Assembly (NCBI GenBank): GCA_014874385.1
Contig: JACWAE010000099.1
Coordinates: 1 to 48,386 of the forward strand
Length of the DNA stretch: 48,386 nucleotides
Reading direction: 5' to 3'
From: Dehalococcoidia bacterium
GTDB taxonomy: Bacteria > Chloroflexota > Dehalococcoidia > SZUA-161
Shown here: positions 35,587 through 44,310 of the stretch, one piece after another
Position numbering within the stretch: the first letter of the stretch is position 1
Layout: the number at the start of each line of letters is the position of its first letter
Translations under genes and position numbers: made by a program
Notes under the pieces: generated by a model
Seen by the model: the letters and a program-made list of their open reading frames with translations, nothing else
Told to the model about the DNA's origin: nothing
Database searches by the model: none

Positions 35587-35748
35587 GACGAGGGGATCGA
35601 GATACTTACCGGAGTCCCCGCTGGCGAGAGGCGGGAAGATGGTAGTTATCCCGAGAACACCATCAATTTCCTGGTCAACAAGAGCCTTAAGGAGATGGCA
35701 GAGAAGCTCAAGGGTTTCTACGCCGAGGAGAAGAAAGAGGGCAAGTGA
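35587..35748 (+). pseudogene. C-terminal remnant of a LonB-type ATP-dependent protease
   Basis: About 53 codons reading DEGIEILTGVPAGERREDG and then YPENTINFLVNKSLKEMAE, ending at TGA. This is the very C-terminus of bacterial LonB-like (COG1067) proteases, whose ends read DEGIEILTGVxAGE and YPEGTVNYLV. The AAA and protease domains are absent, and upstream codons (from 35521) do not fit the family. It is probably a relic left by a deletion or rearrangement between rpoD and tkt. It could in principle be translated. Confidence 0.65.
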
Positions 35749-35797
35749 CAGAATCTATGGCAAGAGACCCATCTGAGATTGTTTAATAGCCAGAGCG

Positions 35798-37801
35798 CTA
35801 GCGGTGTAAAAGTTTCAATGCTGCATCTGCTACATGTTGTGCAGTGAGACCGAACTGCTCGTAAATCACTTTCCCAGGGGCTGAGGCGCCAAAATGAGGC
35901 ACGCCGATGGCAGTGCCTTCGAGACCCACATATCTCTCCCAACCCAGGGGCGTAGCCGCCTCTATAGAGACCCTGGCGCGTATATTTCGGGGCAGTACTT
36001 CCTCACGATATGCCAAAGGCTGCTCGTCGAATAGCTCCCACGAAGGCAGCGAGACAACACGCGCTCCGACACCCTTGTCCTGCAGCAGTTTGGCGGCTTC
36101 CAGTGCTATGTGAACCTCGGAACCAGTCCCGATAAGTATGACGTCCGGCGGCGTCTTCGCCTCCCACAGGACATAGCCTCCCCTCTGCAGGCCACTGGCC
36201 GCAGCCAGTACAGTGCGGTCCAGTACCGGCAGTTTTTGACGGCTGAGTACCAGCGCCGTGGGGCCGTGAGCACGTTCCAATGCAGCTTTCCAGGCCTCTA
36301 CCGTCTCCGTTGCATCTGCCGGACGTATCGTTACAAGGTTAGGTACAACGCGCAGTCCCATAAGTTGCTCGATAGGTTGATGCGTTGGCCCATCCTCCCC
36401 TAACCCCACAGAGTCATGAGTGAATATGAATATCACCCGGATCCCCATGAGCGCAGCCAAACGGACCGGAGGGCGCATGTAGTCATAGAAAATGAGGAAG
36501 GTACCGGTGTAGGGAATGATGCCGCCGTGAAGCGACATCCCGTTAGCTATGCCTCCCATGGCATGTTCACGAACCCCGAAATGTATATTGTTAGCGGAGT
36601 ACTCCTCAAAACCGTAATGTCCGTGGTCTTTGAGAAGCGTCTTGGTGGAAGGGGCCAGGTCGGCTGAACCCCCGACAAAGGAATGGACTCTTTGCACAAT
36701 GGCATTCATCACTTGCCCCGAGGCCTCCCGTGTGGCGATAGGTTTATGTGCAGTGTTGAACAGGCTGGCAAGATTGCTGTCCCATCTCCTCGGCAGTTCG
36801 CCGCGCAGGTCTATTTCCAATTGTTTCGCCTCTTTGGGATAGGCGCGCCGGTACTCGTCCATAGTGGCCTGCCATCTCTCCTGCCACGACCTGCCTCGCT
36901 CCAGAGCCTGGCGGAAATGTGCCAGAGCCTCCTCCGGTATGGTAAAAGGCTCTTTATAGGGCCAACCCAGCCGCTCCTTGGTCAGCCGTACCTCCTCCTC
37001 ACCCAGAGGCTCACCATGGGCGGCAGCGGTGCCTGCTTTATTAGGGCTCCCGTAGCCGATAATCGTTCGACAGATTATCAGGCTGGGACGGATTGTCTCT
37101 TCCTTGGCCATGCGGATGGCCGACTCTACACCTGATGTATCCATGCCATCGATGGGGCCGATAACATGCCAGCCATACGCCTGGAAACGCTGGGCTACGT
37201 TCTCAGCGAAGGCAATATTGGTTTTCCCCTCAATAGATATATCGTTGTCATCGTAAAGGTAGATGATCTTACCCAGGCGCAGCGTGCCGGCCAACGACGC
37301 AGCCTCAGAGGCAATGCCTTCCTGGATATCGCCATCGGAGACCATGGCATAGGTATGGTGGTTGATTATTTCATACCCCGGCCGATTGTAGTTCTGGGCC
37401 AGCCATCTCTCAGCTATAGCCATGCCTACGCCGTTGGCGAACCCCTGTCCCAGCGGTCCCGTTGTCGTCTCCACACCTGGCGTGAGTTCGAACTCAGGGT
37501 GACCTGGCGTCTTGCTCCCCCATTGTCGAAATCGCTTTATCTCGTCTAGCGACAAGTCATATCCTGTAAGATGCAGGAGAGCATAAAGCATGGCTGAGGC
37601 ATGTCCGGGCGATAAGATAAACCTATCGCGATCAGGCCATTTAGGTTCACTAGGGTTGTGCCTGAGAAACCGATCCCACAGCACGTAAGCCATCGGTGCT
37701 GCGCCCAGAGGCGTGCCAGGGTGACCGGAATTAGCCTGCTGTACAGCGTCTACTGCCAGAAAGCGAATAGTGTTGATGCAGAGTTCGTCTATTGTCATCA
37801 T
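35798..37801 (-). CDS. tkt: Transketolase
   Basis: 667 residues from the ATG ending at 37801 (an adjacent ATG ends at 37798); GTGAG is upstream. It moves two-carbon ketol units in the pentose phosphate pathway using thiamine diphosphate. Seen: [33 protein letters not shown], the ThDP-Mg motif SDGDIQEG with DDND, and [19 protein letters not shown] in the pyrimidine domain. It is complete, with the C-terminal domain. It stands alone and converges on the lonB remnant. Confidence 0.95.
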   Translation of the reverse strand: MMTIDELCINTIRFLAVDAVQQANSGHPGTPLGAAPMAYVLWDRFLRHNPSEPKWPDRDRFILSPGHASAMLYALLHLTGYDLSLDEIKRFRQWGSKTPGHPEFELTPGVETTTGPLGQGFANGVGMAIAERWLAQNYNRPGYEIINHHTYAMVSDGDIQEGIASEAASLAGTLRLGKIIYLYDDNDISIEGKTNIAFAENVAQRFQAYGWHVIGPIDGMDTSGVESAIRMAKEETIRPSLIICRTIIGYGSPNKAGTAAAHGEPLGEEEVRLTKERLGWPYKEPFTIPEEALAHFRQALERGRSWQERWQATMDEYRRAYPKEAKQLEIDLRGELPRRWDSNLASLFNTAHKPIATREASGQVMNAIVQRVHSFVGGSADLAPSTKTLLKDHGHYGFEEYSANNIHFGVREHAMGGIANGMSLHGGIIPYTGTFLIFYDYMRPPVRLAALMGIRVIFIFTHDSVGLGEDGPTHQPIEQLMGLRVVPNLVTIRPADATETVEAWKAALERAHGPTALVLSRQKLPVLDRTVLAAASGLQRGGYVLWEAKTPPDVILIGTGSEVHIALEAAKLLQDKGVGARVVSLPSWELFDEQPLAYREEVLPRNIRARVSIEAATPLGWERYVGLEGTAIGVPHFGASAPGKVIYEQFGLTAQHVADAALKLLHR

Positions 37802-38271
37802 AATCTCACTTTGCAGTTTAGCGTTTCTTGGCCGATTTCTTCTCACAGATTATGATGGGCTGGCGTCTCCAAGTCAATAATTAGGTTGATTAAAGTTTCT
37901 ACCAATTAGGGAATGCAGAGGGTCTGCCAGCCCCTTGCCTTCCACGAAAAGATAAATGATGGGGGATGCTCCCCAGTAGGTTGGAGCAGGTGCTTCATCG
38001 GGACTTTTCATGGTGGCCTCGTCAATTAAGGGGCACCTTACAGATAAGTAGGGCAGCCAGAGGAGGGTTGAGCAGTCTACATGAATCACTCGGGACGACG
38101 TCATGGTGGGCCGATGCAGCTTATGGCGAAGATGAGGAGAGGTGACTGCAAAAAGCTTTTCGCTCTATCGTATGTAGCAAGTGAGCGTCTTCATCTATAT
38201 TGCGCATGCCCTTCGCAGTCACCCCTCTCTTTTTAGGAAGGAGGGAGCTGACAAAATGAGCTGGCTTGCGT
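37802..38271. other. Noncoding region upstream of tkt with a structured element
   Basis: About 470 bp between tkt and the coiled-coil gene. A 76-codon minus-strand frame (37874-38104) has no ribosome site and no recognisable similarity. The right end contains the stem-loop at 38137-38234. Confidence 0.4.
38137..38234 (+). ncRNA. Candidate structured RNA or terminator
   Basis: GAGAGG-TGACTGC (38137-38149) pairs with GCAGTCA-CC-CCTCTC (38215-38229): 13 pairs with a 2-nt bulge, closing a domain of 65 nt with smaller internal pairings (CGCTC with GAGCG). TTTTT follows at 38230-38234. On the plus strand this looks like a small RNA ending in a terminator. No family recognised. Confidence 0.35.
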
Positions 38272-38877
38272 TCATTTGCTATCCTTCACACTTGAAAGCA
38301 ATTCCTCACAGACCTTCTTGAACTTCTCAGCTATCTCACGTTCCGCTAGTTTCCTGCTTCGCATTAGTAGCTGATTCGCCTGCTGGGCAATAAGTAGCGC
38401 TTCCTTTTTAGCGTTCTCCGTCGCCTCAGCCACAAACCTGGAAGCGTCTTCTTCTGCAATGCGCTTGACATTATCAGCTCTGGCTTCAGCATCTTTAATT
38501 GTCTGCTCGGCTTGGCGTTCAGCCTCCGCCACCTTTGATTGCGCGACCTCTTCTGCCCGTTGTTTCGATTCAGCGATAAATTTGTCGGCGTCTAACTTCG
38601 CCTGCTCCTCTGCAGCGGCAACGATACCGGCAGCCTGTGCTTTTGCTTCTTCCTCCGCTTGCATCTTGACACTTTTTGCTTGATTCTCAGCTTCAACCAC
38701 CGTGCTTTCTGCGAGCTTGGTTAGAGCGCTCAGGTGTTCTACTTTACTGGCAAGCTCATTATTCTGCTGGACTAAGGAAGAGATAAAAGAGGACACTTCC
38801 GCTTCGTCCAACCCGTTCTTGACTATTCTGAATCTCTGTCCCCCGATCATCTTCTGTTTGTCAGACGTTAACTGCAT
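38272..38877 (-). CDS. DivIVA-like coiled-coil protein
   Basis: 201 residues from the ATG ending at 38877, which has GGGGATG about 9 nt upstream. An N-terminal DivIVA-type segment (GQRFRIVKNGLDEAEVSSFI, about 12-31) leads into a long Ala/Glu/Lys-rich coiled coil through about residue 180. DivIVA proteins bind negatively curved membrane at poles and septa and recruit partners. The coiled coil has the regular AEAxxQA-type repeats of this group. Short charged C-terminus. No division genes are adjacent. Confidence 0.78.
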   Translation of the reverse strand: MQLTSDKQKMIGGQRFRIVKNGLDEAEVSSFISSLVQQNNELASKVEHLSALTKLAESTVVEAENQAKSVKMQAEEEAKAQAAGIVAAAEEQAKLDADKFIAESKQRAEEVAQSKVAEAERQAEQTIKDAEARADNVKRIAEEDASRFVAEATENAKKEALLIAQQANQLLMRSRKLAEREIAEKFKKVCEELLSSVKDSK

Positions 38878-39114
38878 AATAATCATCCCCTTTTATTTTA
38901 AGAGTACCTTCGTCTAAGATTATGATTCCTCCGAGCCCAATGAGCAATAGGAATTTGGTACTGCCAGATACAGGTTTTACTACCCAATTGTATGACTTCT
39001 GTAACATGGCCATTTGATATATCAAAAAGACCGTTTGAGCGATTGACCTCTTGCAAGAATAAAGACACAATCCAATATAGAATCATGTATTCTGGCAAAA
39101 TTTAGGAGGCCCGG

Positions 39115-39417
39115 TTGTTATTGGGTGCTTTCTTCCCCCTTGTCTTAGTCGTTGGCTTAGCCTCATTGATAGCGCTTGCCATAGTTGTGCGCGAAATCAG
39201 AATGCTAATAGGGACATCCAGAGTAGCAAGCTCCCCAAATCGTGCCTTATCGAGAGGAAAATCTCCGGCAGCAAAAACCTGGGGCCGAGAAAATCCATCA
39301 TACGGGCGAGCTATGCAAGAAAAAGGGCAGTTAGCGCAAGAGAAGGAGACTAACAGAGTAGAAATCCTTGAACGCGAGGGCGATAATGAATGGAGAAAGC
39401 TGAAAAGAGCCCACTAA
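39115..39417 (+). CDS. Small single-pass membrane protein
   Basis: 100 residues starting with TTG at 39115; AGGAGG five bases upstream decides this start. One N-terminal membrane helix (about 2-26, FFPLVLVVGLASLIALAIVV) is followed by a basic, Ser-rich segment and a charged C-terminus rich in Glu, Lys and Gln. Orientation with the tail in the cytoplasm is likely. No family recognised. Confidence 0.6.
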   Translation: MLLGAFFPLVLVVGLASLIALAIVVREIRMLIGTSRVASSPNRALSRGKSPAAKTWGRENPSYGRAMQEKGQLAQEKETNRVEILEREGDNEWRKLKRAH

Positions 39418-39511
39418 CAGTTTCAAAGAAGCTCTTAATCCCTTTTACTTGGAATATCACGAGACCAACTAGAAACCAAACTATTGCCCAAACAATATCC
39501 GTACCCGTCAT
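39350..39511 (-). CDS. Possible small membrane protein
   Basis: A 53-codon minus-strand frame, MTGTDIVWAIVWFLVGLVIF at the N-terminus, giving one strong hydrophobic helix. GAGAG lies about 9 nt before the ATG. Its 3' part overlaps the convergent gene at 39115-39417 by 68 bp, which lowers confidence. Confidence 0.25.
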   Translation of the reverse strand: MTGTDIVWAIVWFLVGLVIFQVKGIKSFFETVSGLFSAFSIHYRPRVQGFLLC

Positions 39512-39645
39512 CTAAGACACTCTCTTAGTTAGAATCTCTAGCCTTGATTTTAGCAGCTTTTCCGAATTAGGCAAACATTCCACAGGAAATGATGGGCAGA
39601 CCTATTGACAGGAGCCAGTTTTGGGGTGTATTTTAGCGCCGGGAG

Positions 39646-40563
39646 GTGAAAAAGGACGAAGCAGTCACCCTTCTTGAAGCTGTGGCGTCCCTGGCGCGAC
39701 TCGAACGCGCGACCCACTGCTTAGAAGGCAGTAAAAACGAAGCTATAACTGTTAACAACCTTAACCTAGTGGCACAATACATAGCATCCCGTAAAACTGA
39801 GAGAGGCTTAACGAACAAGGGTGAACAATGGATAAAGGGTACTCTGCCCAGATTCGCACTAGCTTTGAACAAGGGCCTGTTAACAGTCACGAGGGATGAC
39901 ATTAGAGACTTCCTCAGCACAGTCAACGGCACATGGTATAAGCATAGCCACTTTCGGGCAATCAGGGCATTCTACAACTGGCTGCAGAGAGAGAGTCGAA
40001 TCAAGATTTCACCATGTCACAATATGCAGCCTCCCAAGACCCCAAAGCCTATTCTGCCACGTCCTACTATTCCTGAGCTACAGAAGCTAGTTGAGCAAGC
40101 CCACAGCCCGAGGAACAAAGCCATCGTCTCGCTCTTGGTCGATACAGGATTCAGACGGGAAGAGTTAATTGACATAAAACTATCAGATATAGATTGGGAA
40201 AGTCGAACGGTTAGAGTTTGGGGCAAGGGAGCAAAAGAACCAGTAGGGAAGTTCAGCGACACCACAGAGCGATATTTGCGGGAGCACCTGGCAACATACA
40301 GGCCAAACGGCAACATCTGGGGTATCAACTACAATGGGATAGGCAGTATGCTAAAGAGGCTTGAACAAGCTACTGGCATTACCTGCAATCCCCACAGCTT
40401 CCGCAGAACTTGGGCGATTGAGAGCATCAAAGCCGGTGTTAACCTACTTGACGTTCAGGTGCTAGGTGGCTGGGAGGACTTGGAGATGGTTAAGAGATAC
40501 GCGAGAGAGGTGAACTCCGAGGATGCCATATCCCGATACAAACCCTTGATGCAAAGCTTGTAG
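39646..40563 (+). CDS. Tyrosine recombinase/integrase with its 5' end across the att site
   Basis: 305 codons from a GTG at 39646 that sits directly on GGGAGG, so the true start is uncertain and could lie after the tRNA fragment. Catalytic residues: Arg in DTGFRREEL, the HxxR box in NPHSFRRTWAI, Trp in GGWEDLEMVKRY and the Tyr there. An N-terminal SAM-like core-binding domain precedes them. Codons at about 13-29 are antisense to the tRNA-Arg half (ARLERATHCLEGS). This indicates a genomic island or phage remnant; no other mobile genes are seen. Confidence 0.85.
   Translation: MKKDEAVTLLEAVASLARLERATHCLEGSKNEAITVNNLNLVAQYIASRKTERGLTNKGEQWIKGTLPRFALALNKGLLTVTRDDIRDFLSTVNGTWYKHSHFRAIRAFYNWLQRESRIKISPCHNMQPPKTPKPILPRPTIPELQKLVEQAHSPRNKAIVSLLVDTGFRREELIDIKLSDIDWESRTVRVWGKGAKEPVGKFSDTTERYLREHLATYRPNGNIWGINYNGIGSMLKRLEQATGITCNPHSFRRTWAIESIKAGVNLLDVQVLGGWEDLEMVKRYAREVNSEDAISRYKPLMQSL
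39683..39732 (-). other. Attachment site: 3' half of tRNA-Arg (TCT)
   Basis: On the minus strand these 50 bases are the 3' half of a tRNA: anticodon stem ACTGC/GCAGT with loop CTTCTAA (anticodon TCT), a 5-nt variable loop, T-arm GCGCG-TTCGAGT-CGCGC, the acceptor 3' strand CAGGGAC, discriminator G and encoded CCA. The D-arm and acceptor 5' strand are missing upstream. It is the scar expected when an element integrates in the anticodon arm. Confidence 0.85.
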
Positions 40564-41262
40564 AACAGCATGAACCACTATGGCGCCTGTCGGGGCAGGC
40601 CAGCAGGCTCCGACTTTGCGCCAGGAAAAGAATTAAGGCCATGATCAACGATGCTGAGTTCCTGGAGAACATTAAGAAAAAAACCTCTTAAATAAAAAGG
40701 TAGCCCTTTCTTTTTAAGATCCTTGGATTTATTATATTTGATAGAATAGGCTGTGACTCACATGGACAAGGATTGACTTCTATTTCGATGCTTTGGATAG
40801 GTCTGGCTGAGCCAGTCTGACTAAACTGCTTGAGATATTCTACTGTGGAGAGTATAACGACGCAAGAAGCCTCTTTAAATCGTGGATATATTCTCGCTTC
40901 AGGAGATACTCGGACACACCACGCTGGAAATGGTGCGTCATAACCTTCATTTCAGCAGCTCTCGGGTCGCAGCACAGCGCCATAAGTACTCCCCGATGGA
41001 CAAATTGTATGGCGAGGAAGCGAAAGGCCGATGGTAAGAATGCGTCTCTCTCTGCCGTCGCTAAATGATATCTTGAACCTGAGTCAGGGAGTTGTCGTAG
41101 ATTCGGAAGGGCGACTACTTGCATCTTGATTATGATATCCACGTCTAAGTATTGTATCCGACTCCCTAATTTCTGAGTGGAGTGCTATACATCCATCTTG
41201 GCGGCGGTTGACATAGTAGTTAATCTTGTGTACCCTTAGTCTACTGCGCAAAGGCACCTCGT
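40564..41262. other. Decayed or noncoding region after the integrase
   Basis: About 700 bp. I see no complete plus-strand gene. A minus-strand frame at 40840-41142 has some receiver-like character. An A/T-rich imperfect hairpin near 40696-40720 may terminate the integrase transcript. It may be the worn end of the integrated element. Confidence 0.35.
40840..41142 (-). CDS. Doubtful protein with receiver-like C-terminus
   Basis: 100 codons from GTG ending at 41142, without a clear ribosome site. The segment FQRGVSEYLLKREYIHDLKR resembles the end of a response-regulator receiver (GASGYLLK...LLRAI), but the N-terminal part has no acidic pair or phosphoacceptor. It may be a degenerate gene fragment or chance. 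Confidence 0.25.
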   Translation of the reverse strand: MDIIIKMQVVALPNLRQLPDSGSRYHLATAERDAFLPSAFRFLAIQFVHRGVLMALCCDPRAAEMKVMTHHFQRGVSEYLLKREYIHDLKRLLASLYSPQ

Positions 41263-42585
41263 ATGGAAGCGAAAAGCAAGGATAGTAGAACTGCCAAACA
41301 GAGTGGCGTTGAATCCAATGATGGGGAACGCGAAGCAAAGGCTGAAAAACCCTATCTCGAGATTCTAGCCCTGAGCCGTGTGTCGGCTGCAGTGAGCGGG
41401 TTGCGCGACCTTGATGCTGTCCTCAATGTGGCCCTGGATAGCGTGCTTCAGATTATGAATGGAACCGTCGGGGGAATCCTGCTCACAGATGAACAAACTC
41501 AGACACTTTCTTACAGAGTTTATCGTGGTCTCTCCGACAAATACGCTCAGGAGATGCGCCTCAAGATAGGCGATGGGATCGCAGGCAGGGTAGCCCAAAG
41601 TGGGAAATCCGTGTTACTCGAAGACATCTCTATTGACCAGCGTGCTGCATCTCCCGACCTTATAGCCATGGAGGGGCTCAAGGCTTTTATCAGCGTCCCT
41701 CTCCGAGCCAAAGACATTGTGCTAGGAGTGATAAACGTTGCCAGCCATCTGCCTCGGCGTTTCACCAAGGAAGATATGCACCTACTCCACGCCATCGGCG
41801 ACCAGGTAGGGGTAGCTATAGAGGAGGCTGAGCTATATGACCGCTTGAGGAAGGAACGGCAAAACTATCAACGACTTGCCCGCCACATGTTGATAGCTAA
41901 TGAGGAAGAGCGAGCAAGGGTCGCCCGCGAATTACATGATGAGACCAGCCAGTCGCTGACCGGTCTTTCACTTAGCATGCAAGCGCTCCTGACCATCGCT
42001 AAGGCGTCTGACTTCGGTGACGCTTCATTCAAAGCCAAACTAGAGAAGGCTTATAATATCACTCTCCAACTCGGTTCGGAGATAAGCAAAATAATGAAGT
42101 CACTTAGACCGACCGCCCTCGATAGCCTCGGGCTTGGCCCTGCAGTTCATCAATATGCTGAAAATCGCCTGCAGGCGGTCGGGATCAATGTATCAGTGAA
42201 ACACACGGGTATGGAGCAACGCCTGCCCGAAGAAGTTGAATTCGCTCTTTACCGCATCGCTCAGGGAGCAATCGCTAATATCGCCTGGCACTCCAAAGCC
42301 AAGAACGCAGTAATCACTTTACAGCAAACTCCAGAGGGATTTGTAATGGAAATTGAAGATGATGGTAAGGGGTTTGATGCATCAAAGCCAATTCAGGTGG
42401 ACGAAGGCGGTCAGGGGCAAGGACTGCTGAGCATGAAAGAAAGGGCAAGTCTACTCGGGGGTACTTGCGATATTCAGTCACAACCCGGAAAAGGTACCAA
42501 GATCACGATAACAATGCCGACATATATATTAGCACTTCTTTGGAGCAAAGCAAATGCGAAAGACAAGGGTGCTGATAGTAGATGA
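41263..42585 (+). CDS. GAF-domain sensor histidine kinase (NarL/DesK class)
   Basis: 440 residues, no membrane segment, so a cytoplasmic sensor. GAF domain at about 45-190, then HisKA_3 with the phosphorylated His225 in ARELHDETSQS, then the ATPase domain with G1 DDGKGFD and G2 GQGLLSM. In the N-box (RIAQGAIANI) Gly335 stands where most HisKA_3 kinases have Glu, though Asn339 is kept. It overlaps the regulator gene by 32 bp, a translationally coupled pair. The GAF ligand is unknown. Confidence 0.92.
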   Translation: MEAKSKDSRTAKQSGVESNDGEREAKAEKPYLEILALSRVSAAVSGLRDLDAVLNVALDSVLQIMNGTVGGILLTDEQTQTLSYRVYRGLSDKYAQEMRLKIGDGIAGRVAQSGKSVLLEDISIDQRAASPDLIAMEGLKAFISVPLRAKDIVLGVINVASHLPRRFTKEDMHLLHAIGDQVGVAIEEAELYDRLRKERQNYQRLARHMLIANEEERARVARELHDETSQSLTGLSLSMQALLTIAKASDFGDASFKAKLEKAYNITLQLGSEISKIMKSLRPTALDSLGLGPAVHQYAENRLQAVGINVSVKHTGMEQRLPEEVEFALYRIAQGAIANIAWHSKAKNAVITLQQTPEGFVMEIEDDGKGFDASKPIQVDEGGQGQGLLSMKERASLLGGTCDIQSQPGKGTKITITMPTYILALLWSKANAKDKGADSR

Positions 42586-43207
42586 TCACACCATTGTTAG
42601 AGATGGCATCAGCAGCCTCCTGGCATTGGCTGGCGACATAGAGGTAGTCGGCGAGGCAGCCAATGGAAGGGAGGGGCTTGAGAAGGTAAGCAAACTGTTG
42701 CCAGATGTCGTACTCATGGATATATCCATGCCCATTATGGGTGGCTTGGAAGCTATACCCCGCATACGTAAAGAATTCCCGGAGACAAAGATTCTGGTTC
42801 TCACCCAGTATGATGATAAAGAGCATGTCTTCCCAGCCATCCAGGCTGGAGCTAATGGATTCATTAGCAAGATGGCAGCATCTTCAGAGCTTACTTCTGG
42901 GGTTCGAGCTGTAGCTGCTGGGGAATCGTACTTATCTCCTGCCATAGCCAAAATGTTTGTTGATGACTACCAGCGGGTGGCACCAATAGAGGCCAAGGGT
43001 GATCCGTATAAGGAGTTGACTGATAGAGAAAGAGAGATGCTCAAACTAGTTGTTGAGGGATACAAGAGCCGACAGATAGCAGATATGCTGGCTATCACTC
43101 CCAAAACAGTTGAGGCGCATAAGGCCAGTTTGATGAAGAAGTTGGGTATTCACAGTAATCTAGAACTGGTTAAGTATGCTTTGCGGCGAGGCATCATAAG
43201 CTTGTGA
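42554..43207 (+). CDS. NarL/FixJ-type response regulator
   Basis: 217 residues. Receiver with VLIVDDHTIVRDG, phosphoacceptor Asp in VVLMDISMP and Lys in FISKMAA; C-terminal LuxR HTH (LTDREREMLKLVVEGYKSRQ and TPKTVEAHKASLMKKLG). It starts inside the histidine kinase gene, so it is its cognate partner. Candidate target: the tandem repeat at 43332-43367 upstream of the double-receiver gene. A hairpin follows the stop codon. Confidence 0.95.
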   Translation: MRKTRVLIVDDHTIVRDGISSLLALAGDIEVVGEAANGREGLEKVSKLLPDVVLMDISMPIMGGLEAIPRIRKEFPETKILVLTQYDDKEHVFPAIQAGANGFISKMAASSELTSGVRAVAAGESYLSPAIAKMFVDDYQRVAPIEAKGDPYKELTDREREMLKLVVEGYKSRQIADMLAITPKTVEAHKASLMKKLGIHSNLELVKYALRRGIISL

Positions 43208-43257
43208 ACTTTGCCCAAGCGTGACGATTCATATACCTCCCTCGTAGAAACTTGATG

Positions 43258-43285
43258 AAGCGGCAAACACTAATGTCTGCCGCTT
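43258..43285 (+). terminator. Probable terminator of the kinase-regulator operon
   Basis: AAGCGGCA (43258-43265) pairs with TGCCGCTT (43278-43285), an 8-bp stem with a 12-nt loop, then TCTATATC. The T-tract is imperfect; position 50 nt after the stop supports the call. Confidence 0.6.
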
Positions 43286-43331
43286 TCTATATCCTATATC
43301 AACCCAAAATTAAGCCTTTTTTTTAATGATA

Positions 43332-43367
43332 TAGGGGTTAATCCCTCCGTATCTAGGGGTTAGTCCC
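43332..43367. promoter_or_regulatory. Tandem operator-like repeat, 22-bp period
   Basis: TAGGGGTTAATCCC (43332-43345) and TAGGGGTTAGTCCC (43354-43367) differ at one base and are offset by 22 bp, about two DNA turns. Each is a near-palindrome with GGG-N6-CCC ends. They lie 65-100 bp upstream of the double-receiver gene. Confidence 0.6.
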
Positions 43368-43431
43368 AATTTACGTACTGAAGCGGACAAGATATCATGT
43401 AGCACACAAAGCAGCCATTGGGAGGTCGGTC

Positions 43432-44235
43432 ATGGAAGTAGGTAAAGAAAAAAAGAGCCAGATCCTGATTGTAGATGACGAACCTGATTTTGTCTCAGCT
43501 TTAAGGAACGCTCTGAAGAGCGAGATGTGTGAGGTTATCACGGCCGACAGCAAGACGCAGGCTCAGCACGCAGTAAAATCAACGAACCCTGATTTAGTGA
43601 TTTTGGGTACATTGAGCCCCCGCGGAGAAGCCTTCTCATTGCATCAGTGGTTGAGAGAGAGTCCCAAGACCAAGGATTTACCCATTGTAGTTATCGATTC
43701 AACGCCTGAAAAGCAACTTATCAAGGGATGGAGGCGGGATGAGGCTATGTTGATGGATGCCGAGGACTATCTAGCCAAGCCAATCGAGCCGGGCGCGTTA
43801 GCCGCCAGAACCAAGACGATTCTGGACAGGGCAACCAGACGCATAAGAGTGCTTATTGTGGATGACCATTGGGTGGTAAGGGATGGCCTTAAATCTGTAC
43901 TGGAGCTGCAAACTGATATCGAGGTCGTAGGTCAGGCTGAGAACGGCAAAGAGGCGATAAAAAAAGTTGGTGAGCTTAGCCCCGATATTGTGGTAATGGA
44001 CATAGTAATGCCTGAAATGAACGGGCTAGAAGCCACCAAGGAGCTATATAAAAAATATCCTCGAACTAGAGTAGTGATGTTATCACAATACGACGACGAG
44101 GCGAACATCCTTGCTTCTGAGCAGATTGGAGCCTATGGATTCATACCTAAGCGGGCTGCTAGTTCGCAGGTCGTGAATGCTATAAGAGCTATACATTACG
44201 TAGGTAAGCGTCTGGAAAGGCCTTCTCCGGTTTAA
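43432..44235 (+). CDS. Double-receiver protein, first receiver degenerate
   Basis: 267 residues: receiver 1 at about 9-132 and receiver 2 at about 137-258, nothing after. Receiver 1 keeps the acidic pair Asp15/Asp16 and Lys117 in AKPIEPG, but the phosphoacceptor site reads LVILGTLSP, so Gly59 replaces Asp. Receiver 2 is intact (LIVDDHWVVRDG, Asp190 in IVVMDIVMP) and resembles the receiver of the 42554-43207 regulator. The LuxR HTH expected after receiver 2 is missing. It may be a phosphate sink or adaptor for the kinase upstream. Confidence 0.88.
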   Translation: MEVGKEKKSQILIVDDEPDFVSALRNALKSEMCEVITADSKTQAQHAVKSTNPDLVILGTLSPRGEAFSLHQWLRESPKTKDLPIVVIDSTPEKQLIKGWRRDEAMLMDAEDYLAKPIEPGALAARTKTILDRATRRIRVLIVDDHWVVRDGLKSVLELQTDIEVVGQAENGKEAIKKVGELSPDIVVMDIVMPEMNGLEATKELYKKYPRTRVVMLSQYDDEANILASEQIGAYGFIPKRAASSQVVNAIRAIHYVGKRLERPSPV

Positions 44236-44310
44236 GGCTGATCCCCAATGCTGCATGCCATTGTGTTGGGTCATTCAGGTATCTAGCCAAATCTCTCAGG
44301 GAGGCTAGCA

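Noticed and set aside
37874-38104. 76-codon minus-strand frame upstream of tkt
   Set aside because: No ribosome site and no recognisable family; kept only as a note in the intergenic entry.
39683-39732. Complete tRNA-Arg gene
   Set aside because: Only the 3' half is present; no D-arm or 5' acceptor strand can be found on the 5' side.
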